This document shows, piece by piece, positions 1 through 12,560 of a DNA stretch of 64,000 bases; the first letter of the stretch is position 1; every line of letters begins with the position of its first letter. The stretch comes from Agelaius tricolor (taxonomy: Eukaryota; Chordata; Aves; Passeriformes; Icteridae). Both the position numbers and the translations under genes were made by a program. The stretch lies in assembly GCA_023055355.1 (NCBI GenBank), contig JALJCS010000001.1:108082881-108146880 (forward strand), written 5' to 3'. Under the pieces are notes generated by a model. The model had not been told where the DNA came from and did no database searches. It saw only the letters and a list, made by a program, of their open reading frames with translations.

Positions 1-980
1 TAATGAGCCATCTTCCTCTCTTACTAGGTCATATATAACTCATATTTTCAAGCTTCTCTGCTTAACAAGACATCTAAATTTACAGGTTTTTTTAATGGAA
101 GTTGAAATTCTAGTGTAATCACTGAACTTATGGCAGGCCTTCAAGGAAAGGCACTTATTGCATTAAAACCACAAGACCTGGCAACAATGAGTCTGATTCT
201 GACAGGAGCTTTAGCACTTTCTAACTTTAGCAGTGCTAATTAATGATTAGCAAGCTTCTGTTTCACACAAGAATTCTTCACTTTCCAAACTTATTTTAAA
301 ACGTTTGTGTACATATACTAGCAACACATTATATCCCGATAAACCTAAATATAATATCCCAAACATGGGCAATTGTAAAATAAAGAATGAATCTGTGACC
401 CTGAGGAAGTTTTTTGTTGCTCATTGTACTTAGACTTATTTCTATTCCTGATAAAATAGTTTGCATAAATGTTAATTCTGTTGTCATGTAGTAGTTAGAT
501 AATTTAGGGAGGGGGTTTACAGAGCCTTTTATTGTAATAGAAACAAGTAATTAAAAAAAACCCCAAACAATAAAAACCACAAAAATAGCCTTTGACTAAA
601 GCCCTAAATAAATTCCTACTAATCAATATATTTAAAACATCTTCTCTGTGTGTACTAGAGGAAAAATTTTTAAAATTACAATCTTTGTTCTGTAGCTAAG
701 GTGAGTGAACCAGGAGTTAAATAAGGAGAAAGGTTTTAAAGAATTATCTGTCATATTTTCCAACATTTAAAAGTATTTCCTGGCACAGCTCTGAGAAGTA
801 ACTTAGAGACTCCTTGCTGCCCAGGGGAAGAGAATAGTTGTGGGGAACTTCATATAAGTTTAATATATGTTACTAATTTTTCAAGACCTCAGAAAGATTA
901 GCAGTCTTCATCTAAGCAGCCTGAAGTCACAAATAGAGTGCTCTGCTACAGCTGCCTGCCTGCAGCAGAAATTGTGTTAG
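1..980. other. AT-rich non-coding DNA
   Basis: No open frame of useful length and no repeat family I can name. The only splice-like signal is AAG followed by GTGAGT near 701, without a convincing upstream exon. I see nothing else to annotate here. Confidence 0.6.
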
Positions 981-1408
981 GTGGGTTTTGGCCTCCAACT
1001 TCACCTCATTCTGCCTATCCTGTCTTTATTAATTCAAGCATGTGTACTCTGCCACCACCATCATCACCACTGTTATCATCACCACTTCTTCGGGGCATGT
1101 GTCAGTCCTAACTTGCCCCACACCCAGCACCTGAGCCCACCTGAGCTGCATCCATCTCAGGTAAGGCATTCTCCTTGTTGCTCTGGAAACTTGCAGCACC
1201 TGTGCAAGTGCATGGCAGGAGCTCACAGCAGTGGCAAAAGCAGCAGAAGGGGCTGTCACAGCCAGCTCCATGTATGCCCAGCATCTCTAATTCCTCAGCT
1301 GCTCCCTTAGGTCACTGGAGCCACATAAAAGTCCTTCATTCTGACAGCTCACAGACAAGGCCAAGACATCTGGTCCTGGAACAACTGTGTGTTCTTAGAA
1401 ATAGTTAA
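981..1408. other. GC-richer patch with CAC/CAT codon-like repeat
   Basis: This patch is clearly richer in G and C than its surroundings. It contains a degenerate CAC/CAT trinucleotide run at about 1049-1084, which translates as a poly-histidine stretch in one frame. That frame begins at a GTG rather than an ATG and matches no family I know, so I do not call a gene. A polypyrimidine tract ending in AG at 1037-1038 and a strong donor (CAG followed by GTAAGG at 1161) bracket 122 bases that could in principle be an exon. Confidence 0.4.
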
Positions 1409-4400
1409 GCATAGTCAAACATCATGAGTTCCATTGCATGAGAAATTTTCCAATGAAAATTTATTCTGAGCAAGCTGGAAAGGCTAATACAGCTACTGCA
1501 CTTCAGCAAACCTTTTTTTGTTTTATTAATTTTCCTCAGTCACCCCAAAAAAACCAGCTAGATCCATGAATCCAATGATCACTTTCCAGTTTATACTTCT
1601 GCAGCTATTTTATATGAGCTATCATCAAAACCTGGAAAAGGATCAAACTGCATGCACAGTTTCTTTTTACAAAAGTTCTAACACTGTGAAACATTACAAA
1701 TTCATTGGATCATACCAAGTTTGGCGTAATAGATAGACGAGAGACTGAAGCAATAATGATTAATTTTTCATAATGTATGATGTTTTCTGTTGACCTTATT
1801 TGTCCTTTTTTTTTGATGGATTGCTCTAAAATACCACAGCACATCAGCTTACCCAGATAGGACACTAGGCATTTTTAATGCATAAGAACATCATGTATTG
1901 CTTTCAAAAAAAATTTACTAATTGTGGGAAAAGGAGAGGAAAAAACTGGAAGAAGCAGAGCATAAAATGTTACAAATTAAATTTTATGAAAGTTATGCCT
2001 CCTGCACAGTGAGGCATAGCAGTTCATTAGTTAGAATTCATATTCATCTTCACCCCAAGGATTATGTTGTCCAAGTCATTAGAAATTTAATGTTACATCC
2101 TAGCCTAACTTTTCTGCCACATGTTTGACATCAGCCAAAAGGGTCATGATCAAGAATTTATTCAACACCCTTCTCTTGAGGTGAAAATATTTTTGAACTC
2201 TTTTTTAGAGCCCCTCTACCAACTAAAACTCATCCACACTGGCAGGGTATGAAGCCAGGCATGAAAGTCTATGAGACCTCTACAGTTTGATCTGTTATTT
2301 TAAAGTGCAATAACAAATTTGTTATTTTAGAGTGTAAAACAGCCACCTGCACAGCAATGTCTCCCTCACAACAAGTAAAGAGGAGCACTTCAGGGTGAGT
2401 CCTTACAGACTGGGGAAACCTCTTTCCCCACCAGCTTCTCTCAAACTCTATTTCAAATAAGCCTGAAGTTCCTGCAGAGAAATATGAATTCATCTACAAG
2501 CATTATCTTGCCAAATTTCTTTTTGCAAATGCACAATTTCAAGTGTTCCTAGGTTCCAAATGCAAGTAAAGCTGGCTTATCTGTGGAAGTGCATCCCTCT
2601 TTTTCTTTCACATTAGCTTTTTATCTCTGAAATTCTCATGGATATGAATGATGCCTATTATATGTTATGAGGTACAGTGACTTGGAAAGAGATAGGGATG
2701 TGGTTAACAGGAAAAAGCTTTTGACCTGAAAATATCTGTTGGTGGGCAAATGGCATGTGTTTTCCTTTATATGATGAGCAAATGAGTTTGAACAAATAGA
2801 GAGCTGAAGGATTCTTTGCCTAAGGAATAACAAGCGAGTACCATAAAACATTCTGCTTTTCCCTCAGCTAATTTGGGAGTTCTCAAGCTTTAAAACATAA
2901 AACCACAATAATTTTCCATGTTATCTTAACCAAATCATTGTCCTCACGCACTTGTGGGTATGAAAATGATATTCTATTGCAAGGTGTCCCTAAAGTAAAC
3001 TTCAAGACTAAAATCTTCTCTGAACGCAGTTTTAATGAATCAAATGCATGTTGGAAAGTCATTGGAGAATGCAAACAAGGGAACTACATCCAGCTGCTAC
3101 AACACCTTAGTCACTGTGCTGTGAACAGGTATCCTCCTCCTACATCCCTCACCCCAGTCTGCAGAAGAGATTCCCTCTTTCTACACAAAGGCTTTCTGTA
3201 CTCACAGGATGATGAAAGGAGGGGGAAATTATTTGTCTCTGTAGTTCCACATGTTCATATGTGATTCATAACACTGAAGTTTACTTACTGTGCTAGGGGA
3301 AACTGTTTCTTGGTTAATACCAAGCTTTTCAAATCATATGTCAAAAAACTGATACAGAATTGTACCACCTATTATTTCTATACTGCCAATCATCAGAAAG
3401 CAAGTCCTTCTTTAATCAGTTTGGTCAAAAAAAAGAAGCAGAGCAAAAAAGCTTGTGTTTCAAGAGAAATGCTACTGAACCTTTAGATTGTTTCTATTGA
3501 CTTTAGATGGATGTTTATGTGTGTGCCTGCATGACCAGACAGGTTAGGCTATTTTCTATCACTGCCCAGTAAATTAGAGTGAATTGAAGTTAAGAGAAGA
3601 GAGGGAAAAAACTTTATGCACAAACTTCTCTTTTTTATTCAATTTCTAATAGGAACTTTGGCTAATGTGAGTTCCCCTGATCTTGTTGATGCTTAAAATA
3701 TTCTAGTGAAAAAAAATATTACAAAGTTATATCAAAATGGCAAACAACTTTATTTATAAGGTTATAATTTCCTTCTGTGATGTGCATAGTTAAGTACATT
3801 GTGCCATTTATGTAGCAAAATATTTCAGCTGCATAAGTTAGTTTTACTGAGTTAAAATTATAAAAATCTCTTCCTTTGAACAAGTGTCTATTTTCCTAAA
3901 CAGATTCACTTATCCTTTAAGGAATAGAATATTATTTTAAACCAGTATTATATTATTAGAGAATTATGATTATAAAATTAGCTATTTTCAAGTATTCCTG
4001 CTACTCCTCAAAACAGATAAATCCTTACATTAAGAAGGCACCAATGAACAAGCAGTAGAAGTCACATTGTTCACATTAGACCAGAAGGCACACACCCATT
4101 ACATGCACAGGCAGATAAGATGCACTCTTTGGAGGTCTTAAACTTCATAAATGCATTCTCTTGTATGATGATATAGACTTAATTATCACATCTTGCATTT
4201 ACTCATTTTCAGTACCCAAAGAGAATTATCAAAATAAATACTAAAATATTCTCTACTAAAAAAAATCTATTGGCAACAAGATCCCCCATTTAAGACAGAG
4301 GAATGGGAACAGGTCACTTAGATCACTTAATCAAGTCTTCCTGTAATATGATTAGGGAAAAGTTTAGATTTATTCCCAAAATACCTACCTAGGCCACTAA

Positions 4401-4527
4401 ACAATCACAAATACCTTAAAACAAACCTGCTAGTACAAAAATCCCAAAAGTCATATAAAAAGTGCTAAAGAAAGAGCACAATGGGTATTACAAATTTCAA
4501 AACTTACTAAAATAGCAGTCAAAAAAG
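1409..4527. other. AT-rich non-coding DNA
   Basis: About 3 kb without a recognisable gene. A short degenerate direct duplication lies near 2289-2340, where TGTTATTTTA followed by AAGTG or GAGTG occurs twice. The longest frame, 108 codons near 2938-3264 on the plus strand, has no recognisable domain and low-complexity flanks. I treat it as chance. Confidence 0.55.
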
Positions 4528-4790
4528 GGGGGATACCTTTATAATGAAAGAGGGTAGATTCAGAATTGGCATTAGGAAGAAATTCTCGACTTTGAGGATG
4601 ATGAGGCACTGGCACAGGTCGCCCAGAGCAGCTGTGGGTGCCCCATACCTGGAGGTGTTCCTGGCCAGCCTGGATGGGGCTCTGAGCAACCAGCCTGAAT
4701 AGGGCCAGCACCAGGTGTCCCTGCCCATGGTGCCCACGACAAAGTGGCTGGAAATGGAGCATCTTTAAGGTCCCTTCTCATCTAAGCATT
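4528..4790 (+). mobile_element. CR1 LINE 3' fragment, plus strand
   Basis: The segment follows the usual avian CR1 3' region in order: a 'taatgaaagagggtagattcag' type start, then 'ttaggaagaaattc', 'gatgaggcactggcacaggt', 'gcccagagcagctgtgggtg', 'ggaggtgttcctggccagcc' and 'ctttaaggtccctt'. The terminal octamer repeats are not clear, so the extreme 3' end is degraded. The copy is strongly 5'-truncated, as is normal for CR1, and encodes no protein. Open frames on the opposite strand here are shadows of the repeat. Confidence 0.9.
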
Positions 4791-7233
4791 TTTTGCCTTT
4801 AGGAGTTTTATGGCAAGGGGATAGAGACTTGGGATGACTTAAATTTTTCAGACAGTATTTCTAGAACTTAATGAGCTGTGTCCAGGGACAATGGAGAGTT
4901 ATGATATGATTTCTGTGACTGAGTAGAACATCATTAAGCAGTTAGAGTACTTTTATATCATAATATCATAATGTGTTTTCAAACTGAGGATGAATATATT
5001 TTAGGAATATAAATGTTCTGTTAATAGAAAATATTATCACTGTGTATTCTAAGACTTGCCCTTTTTTTTCAGGTATCCTATATTCAGAAAAAGAGATTTC
5101 AAGAGAGGCTAATATAGAAATAGATACAGCTTAGTTGTCAAAGATAACATATTTGATTCCACTTTCCCCTGAACTGGTAGTGGACATCTCGCTTGGGTGG
5201 TGGTGCTTCCCAGCTCCCCACCCCAGGCTGCACTATGATCTGAGAAATTTTATCATGCTGTTGCTTTCATATTAAACCTAGTTTTGCAGATTACTTTGCC
5301 AGTGATTCTTTAAGTGACCTTATCTCACTCATTTGTGATACACAAGATGACCAAGACTGAACCCCATACCCGAGTGTTCTCCCTGAGATAAATATGCTTA
5401 TGTTTACCTGTATGAATATTACTTGTAGCTTGAAAGAGTTCTGATTTAATAAAAAACAGCTATTTACACCATTTGGAACTCCAGATGTATATTAGCATCT
5501 ATACAGCATATTCCTGCAGGGACCAACCCACCTGTGCTGTGTCATTGTGTCATTTTTCTACCTTGTGCTGGAAGAAGGTTTCTCTGGAGGGACAAGGTAA
5601 ATCACTATGGTCAGGGACTTCCTAATGTACATTTCATAAAAGTTTGACGCAGAGCAAATTCCCCTACAAATACAGTTTTCTTACTGAAAACCCCAGTCAA
5701 TTCAGTGTTCCAATACTGAGTCTAGCATACAGAAATAGGTAGAATTTAAAGTCCTGTGATGTATAGAAAAGCTTTCAACAATGTTTTACTAATGAGAACA
5801 TTGATAGATGTTAGTTCTGTTCTCTTACATTCCAAGACCTCACTTTCTTTTTCTTTTTTCTCTCCTTTTATGCTTAATCCTGTAAAATATGGTAAGGTTT
5901 ACCAACATCTTTCCCTTGAACACACACACACAAACACACACATATATATGCAAGCCTCTTCCCTCCTTTTCCTTCTTTTCCCATTCATCTTATCCCCGAT
6001 TTCCATTGAAAAAAGTGTCATATTGATTGCACAAGATTTGTAAAATACTCACTATGTCCACATTATTCTGGCAGAAAAAAGAGTAGGCAGTTGGCCTTGT
6101 CCTACCCTGAGGTGAAGCTGGAAGAACAGGACATGGAAAACTATGCACACGACATGAGAAATTGCTAGACATGTCAGAGATGAATCTAAGAATCTGATGA
6201 GGGTTACAATAATGCCAAAAGGGACACCAGGACTTGGCAGATGGATAAAAATTAGTTTTGTGAAAAATGGTTGGACTTCACAGATAATGGAGGGGAGTAT
6301 TAGGACCTTTTGGAGAACAGATTCTTGCAAGGCCAGCAATGCTTAGATGACCATATGAATAATACCGTATGAGGCACAAATTAACTTGGTTTCTACACCT
6401 TTAATTCCAGATTTGTGCAAAAATTTATTATAACTGGGACCAAGGAAAAAGTTAGTCAGATTGTTTATTAAATGATGTATAAGTTCAAGAACCTGAGGGA
6501 CCAGTTTATACTGTAAGTTACTGGATCATCATAAGACCAAGGAAGCAGGTCTGCCCATAAGGGAATGTTGCTTTAAGCTGAGGTTGAACAGAAATTATGC
6601 TGTTCAAAAAGGCATGGGAGAAGAATGATCCATGGAAGAGTCCTTTTCCTCCAACCATCCACTCCAGTAGGAGCTGAGCACCAGAGATGACAAAGCTATG
6701 TCCAGTAACTTTCACTTTAAAGGTTCACAACATGTCCAAGGGCACAAATTATTTTAGGTGATTGAGGAATTTAACCTTCAGGCCAGATAAGGACTGCTGT
6801 TTTTTAATGATGTCATCTGGATGGCTTCCCTCAACTTGATGAGGCAATGTTAAATTAGACATTTCAGCTTACGTTATGTACTGACTCATTAAAGCACCAA
6901 AACAGTAGATGAGATCAGTGATCTTCTCCAAGTATTTACAGCTCTGTAGTTTCAATTTTTTTCTTTTAACATTTTCCTTAATTGATATGCAGTGCTTTTC
7001 TAGGGGTAGCTCAGATTTGCTGTGCTTTATGTAGAATGTCAGCCTTTTGCATTTCCTCCAAACCTTTAAATGAAGGATGTGTATGAAAGAACAGAGCTTG
7101 TTAGAGAGCACTTTGAACAGCAGAAAACAATTTCTCAAAACAGTGGCTTGATAATGCAACTGAGGCAGTGAGTTATCTCAGAATGAACAGTACCTCACCC
7201 AATTAACCTGGTATCAGAGTGGAAGTCCATCTG
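4791..7233. other. AT-rich non-coding DNA
   Basis: No gene is supported. A short C- and T-rich patch at about 5160-5235 is GC-richer than its flanks. Its origin is not clear. A CA/TA microsatellite lies inside this block and is listed separately. Confidence 0.55.
5920..5949. repeat. (CA)n/(TA)n microsatellite
   Basis: An imperfect run of CA dinucleotides, interrupted once by CAAA, passes into a short TA run. Dinucleotide microsatellite with no coding role visible. Confidence 0.9.
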
Positions 7234-7235
7234 AA

Positions 7236-7237
<2 letters not shown>

Positions 7238-7268
<31 letters not shown>
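7238..7268. repeat. (CAA)n microsatellite
   Basis: About ten uninterrupted CAA units preceded by a short A run. On the opposite strand it reads (TTG)n. The purity suggests it may vary in length between individuals. Confidence 0.95.
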
Positions 7269-7269
<1 letters not shown>

Positions 7270-7720
7270 CACAAAGAGAGACAGCAAAGAGGGAAGCTTT
7301 TACTCCAGAGATTCTCTTTTTCTGCAGCCTTTCCAAGCACAAACCAGTGCAGATGATCAGTGCAGCAACCTGTTGCAGAGATCACCCACGGTTTGATAAG
7401 GTCAAAGCAAAGCCATTTCAAGACATAAAGGTCTGAAAAGAGAAACTTGTTAGCCAGAATGACATGGTATAATTATAAAGAATGTAGCATCTTTGGCCAG
7501 AAGCTGTTGAAAATCCTGGTTTGCTATTTTGTAACAGTACTAAAAATACCAGCAACTTTTGCTGAAGTTCTGCAAAAGTTTGGTATAATAATTCTTCCTA
7601 TGAAAGTAATGCCTCAATGAATAAAGCCCTATTATGTCTGAAAATCTAGTACTGACTGTTGTTCCCTTCCATGCATCCACAAAAGCAAAATTTGAGCAAA
7701 GTTCTTATTAAACAAAATAA
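7269..7720. other. Non-coding DNA between two simple repeats
   Basis: Mixed-composition sequence with no open frame worth reporting and no repeat I recognise. Confidence 0.5.
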
Positions 7721-7955
7721 TATTTAGCTATGTCATTATTTAGCTAAATAATATAATAAATATTATATTATTTATATATATAATATTTATTTTTATATAT
7801 AATAATATATAATTATTTATATATTATATAAATATATATTTATATATTTATATATATTTATATATAAATATATATTATATAATTATATAATATATAATTA
7901 TTTATTTATATATATAATAAATATAATATTTAGCATAATATTATTTAGCTATATC
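7721..7955. repeat. AT-only tract with duplicated flanks
   Basis: About 230 bases, nearly all A or T, built from TATA, ATAATATA and TATTTATATA words. The only G and C bases are in short TTTAGC words at the two ends. The left border reads 'atttagctatgtcat' and the right border 'atttagctatatcat', so the unit flanking the tract is repeated on both sides. This suggests growth by tandem duplication or slippage. The tract can fold on itself in many registers. Confidence 0.85.
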
Positions 7956-9035
7956 ATACTGGTAATCTGAATATATAAAACTCAGCAGTATGACATAATT
8001 GAAAATAAATGATGGATCCTATTGGTCACAGTGAGACAATTGAAAGCCTGACTCTCTTCAGCTGATTCAAAGTAGCACACACCCTCCTCTACGCTTACAG
8101 ACCCTGGTATCCAATTAAACCTCAAGCAACGGAGCCTTTCTGGAAAGAATTTTAGACTGAAATTTACCTTGTGCAATATCGGGCTGCAAAAAGTTTTATG
8201 TTTTCTGAATCAGCAGCAACAAAGTACCAGTATTACCCTCCATGTCTAAACTGCAACTCAGCTGAATTTATCTGGGTATTCAGGCACTGCTCCTGCTACA
8301 CAGACTGTGCTATGATTGCAGTAGGGTTCCTCTCAATCTGCTGCAATTTGCAGGGAATAAATGTCCTTTATGACAGGCAAGCCACTAATTCCACAAGGAT
8401 TTCTGATACAGCAATATAAGGGTGGGGGAGAGGGGGAAGGGGGAGAGGAAGAAGACTCCTATTCCTATTCCCATACTTCTGAATGGGAATGGATGTGAGA
8501 TTTTTACCATCAATTTATAGACAAACAACTGTCCAGAAGGGAGGCCAAGTCAAAAATCAGCAACGTTAAATGAGGCCAAATCCATTGAAGACTGAGAGAG
8601 TTGTTTGCTTATAATTCTTAAAGCCAGTGAGTAAGAAAGTACTCTCTAAATGGACTGACTGTATCCTAATAGCAATTGTTTCCCAGTACTCAGTTTAAAC
8701 AATCCTTGATCCAAATGGAATTAATTCCATCTTGTCCTTGCTCAGCAGACAGAGAACAATTTTCACTATCTTTTTATAACAGCCCTTAAAGACAAGAATA
8801 TAGTTTCATGACTCAGCCTCCTCTTTCCTAGACTGAACAAATACTCTTATTTCAAGCTTTCCTCATAGATCATATCTTTTAAATTCCTTTGCTGTCTTTC
8901 GGCTCTCTCTTGGACTCTGATACATTTTGCTCACATCTTACTTTAAGCCCATTAACCAAACAGTGGAAAAAACATTCTCTCTGAGACCTTACCATCCCTC
9001 ATCAAGTTATTTTCTCTTAGAAAATTTTCTTAGTT

Positions 9036-9060
9036 TTATATATATATATATGTATATAAA
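9036..9060. repeat. (TA)n microsatellite, short
   Basis: About 25 bases of TA repeat with one G interruption. Confidence 0.85.
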
Positions 9061-11153
9061 TTACCTAGGTTTACCTACTTTTCGATAGCAACATAAATTT
9101 TTCTGTAACAAGTACAAGGTGATGTCCATTCTCACATCCATTTCATTTTGAGGATGGTTTTCTGAAGTATCTGACTAGTACCTTAAAAAGAATAGTTTTC
9201 TCCTCTCACTTGGCAGTTTGCATTGCCAGCCTCTCATTTTAGAGTAGTCCACAGTTTTCTGATTCCCAAAACCAGAAGGGCCTGGCAATCTGCTGTGAGT
9301 TCTTGGTAAACCCTAGTTACATTTCCCACCCCTTGTGGGATGAGAACCTGCACTTGTTATGAGCAGTGTCCTCCTCTAAATGAAGCAGGATTCAGCAGTA
9401 GTGCTGAACACCTGGACACAATTCCCAGTGCCAATACACAGCCATGCCAGCCCCCTGGCATGGTCACAGGGAGAATCTGTTCCCATCTTACCTTATCTTC
9501 CCATGCAGTTCCAGGGCATGGCTTGGGATAGGTCAGGCACTCACTCTAATTGGAGCTACACTGGCATAAGGGAGCTTAAATGCACATCCCTGTTCTAGGC
9601 TTCAGTGTCTAGAAAAACTATAGGGTACGCTGGATACACTGCAGTAGATATAGTCAATATTCAGCTGTATTTATCCTGGTTTTAGTAGTAAAAAACAATT
9701 TGCAGATAAATTATTAGTAAGCTCATTCAAATGAAAAGTACAGCTAGGATGCAATGAAAACCACAAAAAGATAAGCACATCTGCTCACCTTGTTACCACT
9801 CTGATACATTGCCTTAACTTTGGGATTCTCTCCAAGTTTCTTTCAGCTACATGAAGCAATAGTGCAGACAGAATAATCATCACAGCTTGAGAGACATGGG
9901 CTTTATTCAACAAGAAATGAAGGTTTGAGACAAAGGTAACACTCTGAGTCCATGACACTGACTTGTACAGAGCTTTTGAGAGACCCTTTGCCCAAATCAA
10001 ATCAACTGCCCCTTTGTGCATTTGATTTAGCCTTGATCAAGTGTAGCTTTCTACTCATCTTTTGTCAAGGGATAAATGAAATCTGAACCAGCCCTTGAAT
10101 GTGGTGGTAATCCTCCCAATTTGATGTCAGATATAACACTTATTGTGTCATCCTTTCCACTATCCAAGTCATTAGCAAAAAAAAGCAGAAAAAAATTGGC
10201 CATGAACAAATCCAGCTGAGCACCCACCCAACAATAATTTCTCATCAGCTGCATTTCCTTTGGCCTTGCAGTGGTGGGGGCTAGAAGGAGTAATGGAAAT
10301 GGGTTCTGTGACAAACTATAGTGATTTGTCTCACAAAGCAAAAGGACTGTGGGAACTGGTGCACAAGTGGTGATTTAGTCTAAAATAAGACTAGAGCACA
10401 TCATATTATTACAGCAAGAAAATATTAGAAAAAAAGATGGTAGAGGCCTGTGTTTTCTAATGTCCTGAGGTAATTTTGAACCATGTCTTCTGAAACATAT
10501 ATAAAGTCATGTGCCACCACAGAACTACCATATGAGTCCTCTATTTCCAGTTCAAGATTTTGTCTGAGACATAATTTTCATTTATTTGGTTCAAATACTG
10601 ACTTAAAGAGAAATCCAGTGTCTAGCTTTTTATCTACTACATTGTTTCCAATCAGAAGCTGGAGTATTACATTATGTCTTCTCCTCTTCTCTCATATTAA
10701 TGAGAAATGTTAAGGAAAAATATATACTTCTATTAATGAATATTTAGTCCAGGAGATTAAATCCTCCAGTCTGTGTATAGAACAAACCTCAATTAATAGC
10801 AGTGCAAGTTCACCCTGTACAAAGATTGATAATTTTTGCCCATTTGAACTGTTTATATTCCCATCTACATGCAGAAAAGTCAGAGAATATGCACCCACTG
10901 TATTTTAGCACAGATGTTAAAACAGCCAAGGACACATGATATAGATTTGGCAGCAAGTCATTTACATTTACAGAGTCATTTTTTTCAGGTTGAATGTGAT
11001 GGCAATTGTAAAACAGCCTGCAATGAATTCCAAGGGTTCTGTGCTGAAATTTTGAAAATCTTATTAAATCTATCTTTAAATACTTGGCTTTTGTACTCTG
11101 TCAGTATGTAAAAGGATTGTATCTATAACTATTTTAATAGAGTGGGTGACAAA

Positions 11154-11200
11154 TTATATATATGTTGAGATATATATATATATATATATTATATATCTAT
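11154..11200. repeat. (TA)n microsatellite, interrupted
   Basis: TA runs interrupted by 'gttgaga' and single base changes. A TAA-rich stretch (about 11213-11285) follows it. Confidence 0.85.
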
Positions 11201-12479
11201 ACACAGTAACAAAAATAATAAATAATGAGAAATAATAAGATTAGCAGTTGTAGTAACAGTGGCAGCAATTATAGTAATAATAATGAAGAGCAAGGTTTTA
11301 CCATTCAAGAATTAAAATTATCAAGAGCTAGATGCTGAAATATATAAAAGGAAAAAAACCTGACCTAATTCTCTTCTGATGGATATTTATGAAATAAAAG
11401 TCAACCTAGAGCAGCAGAGAATATAGTGAAATTTTATTCACAAACATACAATTTCACACCCTAATAATTCTTATGCATAGGCTGACTATTATTCTCAGAT
11501 CTAATCTTATTTAACAATATACCTAATCTGTAAAGCCATAATCAGAATTGGCATAGGAATTTTTCAATGAAGATATTATTGTTGATAAATAAGTACAGCA
11601 AAGCTTTTTGTTCTGAACTGCTTTTCCCTCATACAGGCACTGTGATCTTCAGTTTGCACATAATATTTTCTGAAGAGTATTAAAAATTCTGTTGTGCCAG
11701 GACTGACTGTACTCAGAGTTGGGGATTCTTTTTTCCAGTTATGAAGATGAGTATATGTGTGTAATGCTATTGGTGCAGACTATTTCTATGCTTAAAATTA
11801 TTATAACTTTACCAGTTTTCTGAAGTAAGGTATAACAATGCCATTTTCCACATTATTTCATATGTTTTGCAGCAAAGAACCCAGTAAGCTTTCCATATAT
11901 AAAGAGTAAGATAAGGCACCTCCTTTCTGCTGGTAACATATTCATATCTTAAATATTTTCTTTAAGTAAATTCAAAAGGGATATCCTCAATGCATAGAAT
12001 AAAATTATTTCTTTATTTCAGCCTAAAGAATGCTTTTCTTTCCTCAATTCACCTCTCATAGGGCTCCTTGACAGATAACTTCTTATTTGGGCAGAAGAAT
12101 CCTGTGCCATTTTGTGTCCTCATTAAGATTTTAAAAGTACTGATTATTATAATCACTAGTTGCTATCCACTATGGCCCTTTTCTTGGTTTTTTGTTAGCT
12201 TGTCAGCTAGATCTCCTAAGGTTTTCTGCAATTACTTTTAAAATTAAAGCTTTATTTGAAGTGTTATAAAAAAGTGCTAAAACAGTGCCTTTCAAAGTCA
12301 TAACTTAGAAAATCAGCTGGTGTGAAGTGATACCTCTAAAATGTAAGATGAATGTAGCATTTTGTCACGTTATCTTTTTTCTCTAATTAGAAACATGCTA
12401 AAGAAATCTTTAAGGAAAATTCTGGAGAGTTCAGTCAGTCATTTTCTTTTGGTAATCCCAGCCATGTCCCCTCAATTAA

Positions 12480-12560
12480 TTCACAGAATCACAGAATACT
12501 CTGAGATGGAAGGGACTCATAGGGATCATTGACTCCAGCTCCAATCCCTGCAAAAACAAA
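12480..12560 (-). mobile_element. CR1 LINE 3' terminal fragment, minus strand
   Basis: On the plus strand the fragment reads 'cacagaatcacagaat' followed by 'gatggaagggactcat' and 'ggatcattgactccagctcc'. This is the reverse complement of the CR1 3' end, including two copies of the terminal octamer. Only about 80 bases remain, so this is a very short 5'-truncated copy. Confidence 0.9.

Larger units (their letters stand above)
7956..12479. other. Non-coding DNA with scattered AT microsatellites
   Basis: About 4.5 kb with no supported gene. A moderately GC-richer section runs from about 9340 to 9600, with a local inverted 'ccatgccagccccctggcatgg' type motif, but it matches no family I know. A purine-rich G/A patch occurs at about 8420-8455. 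Open frames are all under 100 codons and many lack an ATG start. Confidence 0.5.

Noticed and set aside
1029..1271. Poly-histidine and antisense frames near 1.0-1.3 kb
   Set aside because: They derive from the CAC/CAT repeat and start at non-ATG codons in some cases. No homology is visible.
4451..4781. Three minus-strand frames of 69-103 codons
   Set aside because: They lie antisense to the CR1 fragment at 4528-4790.
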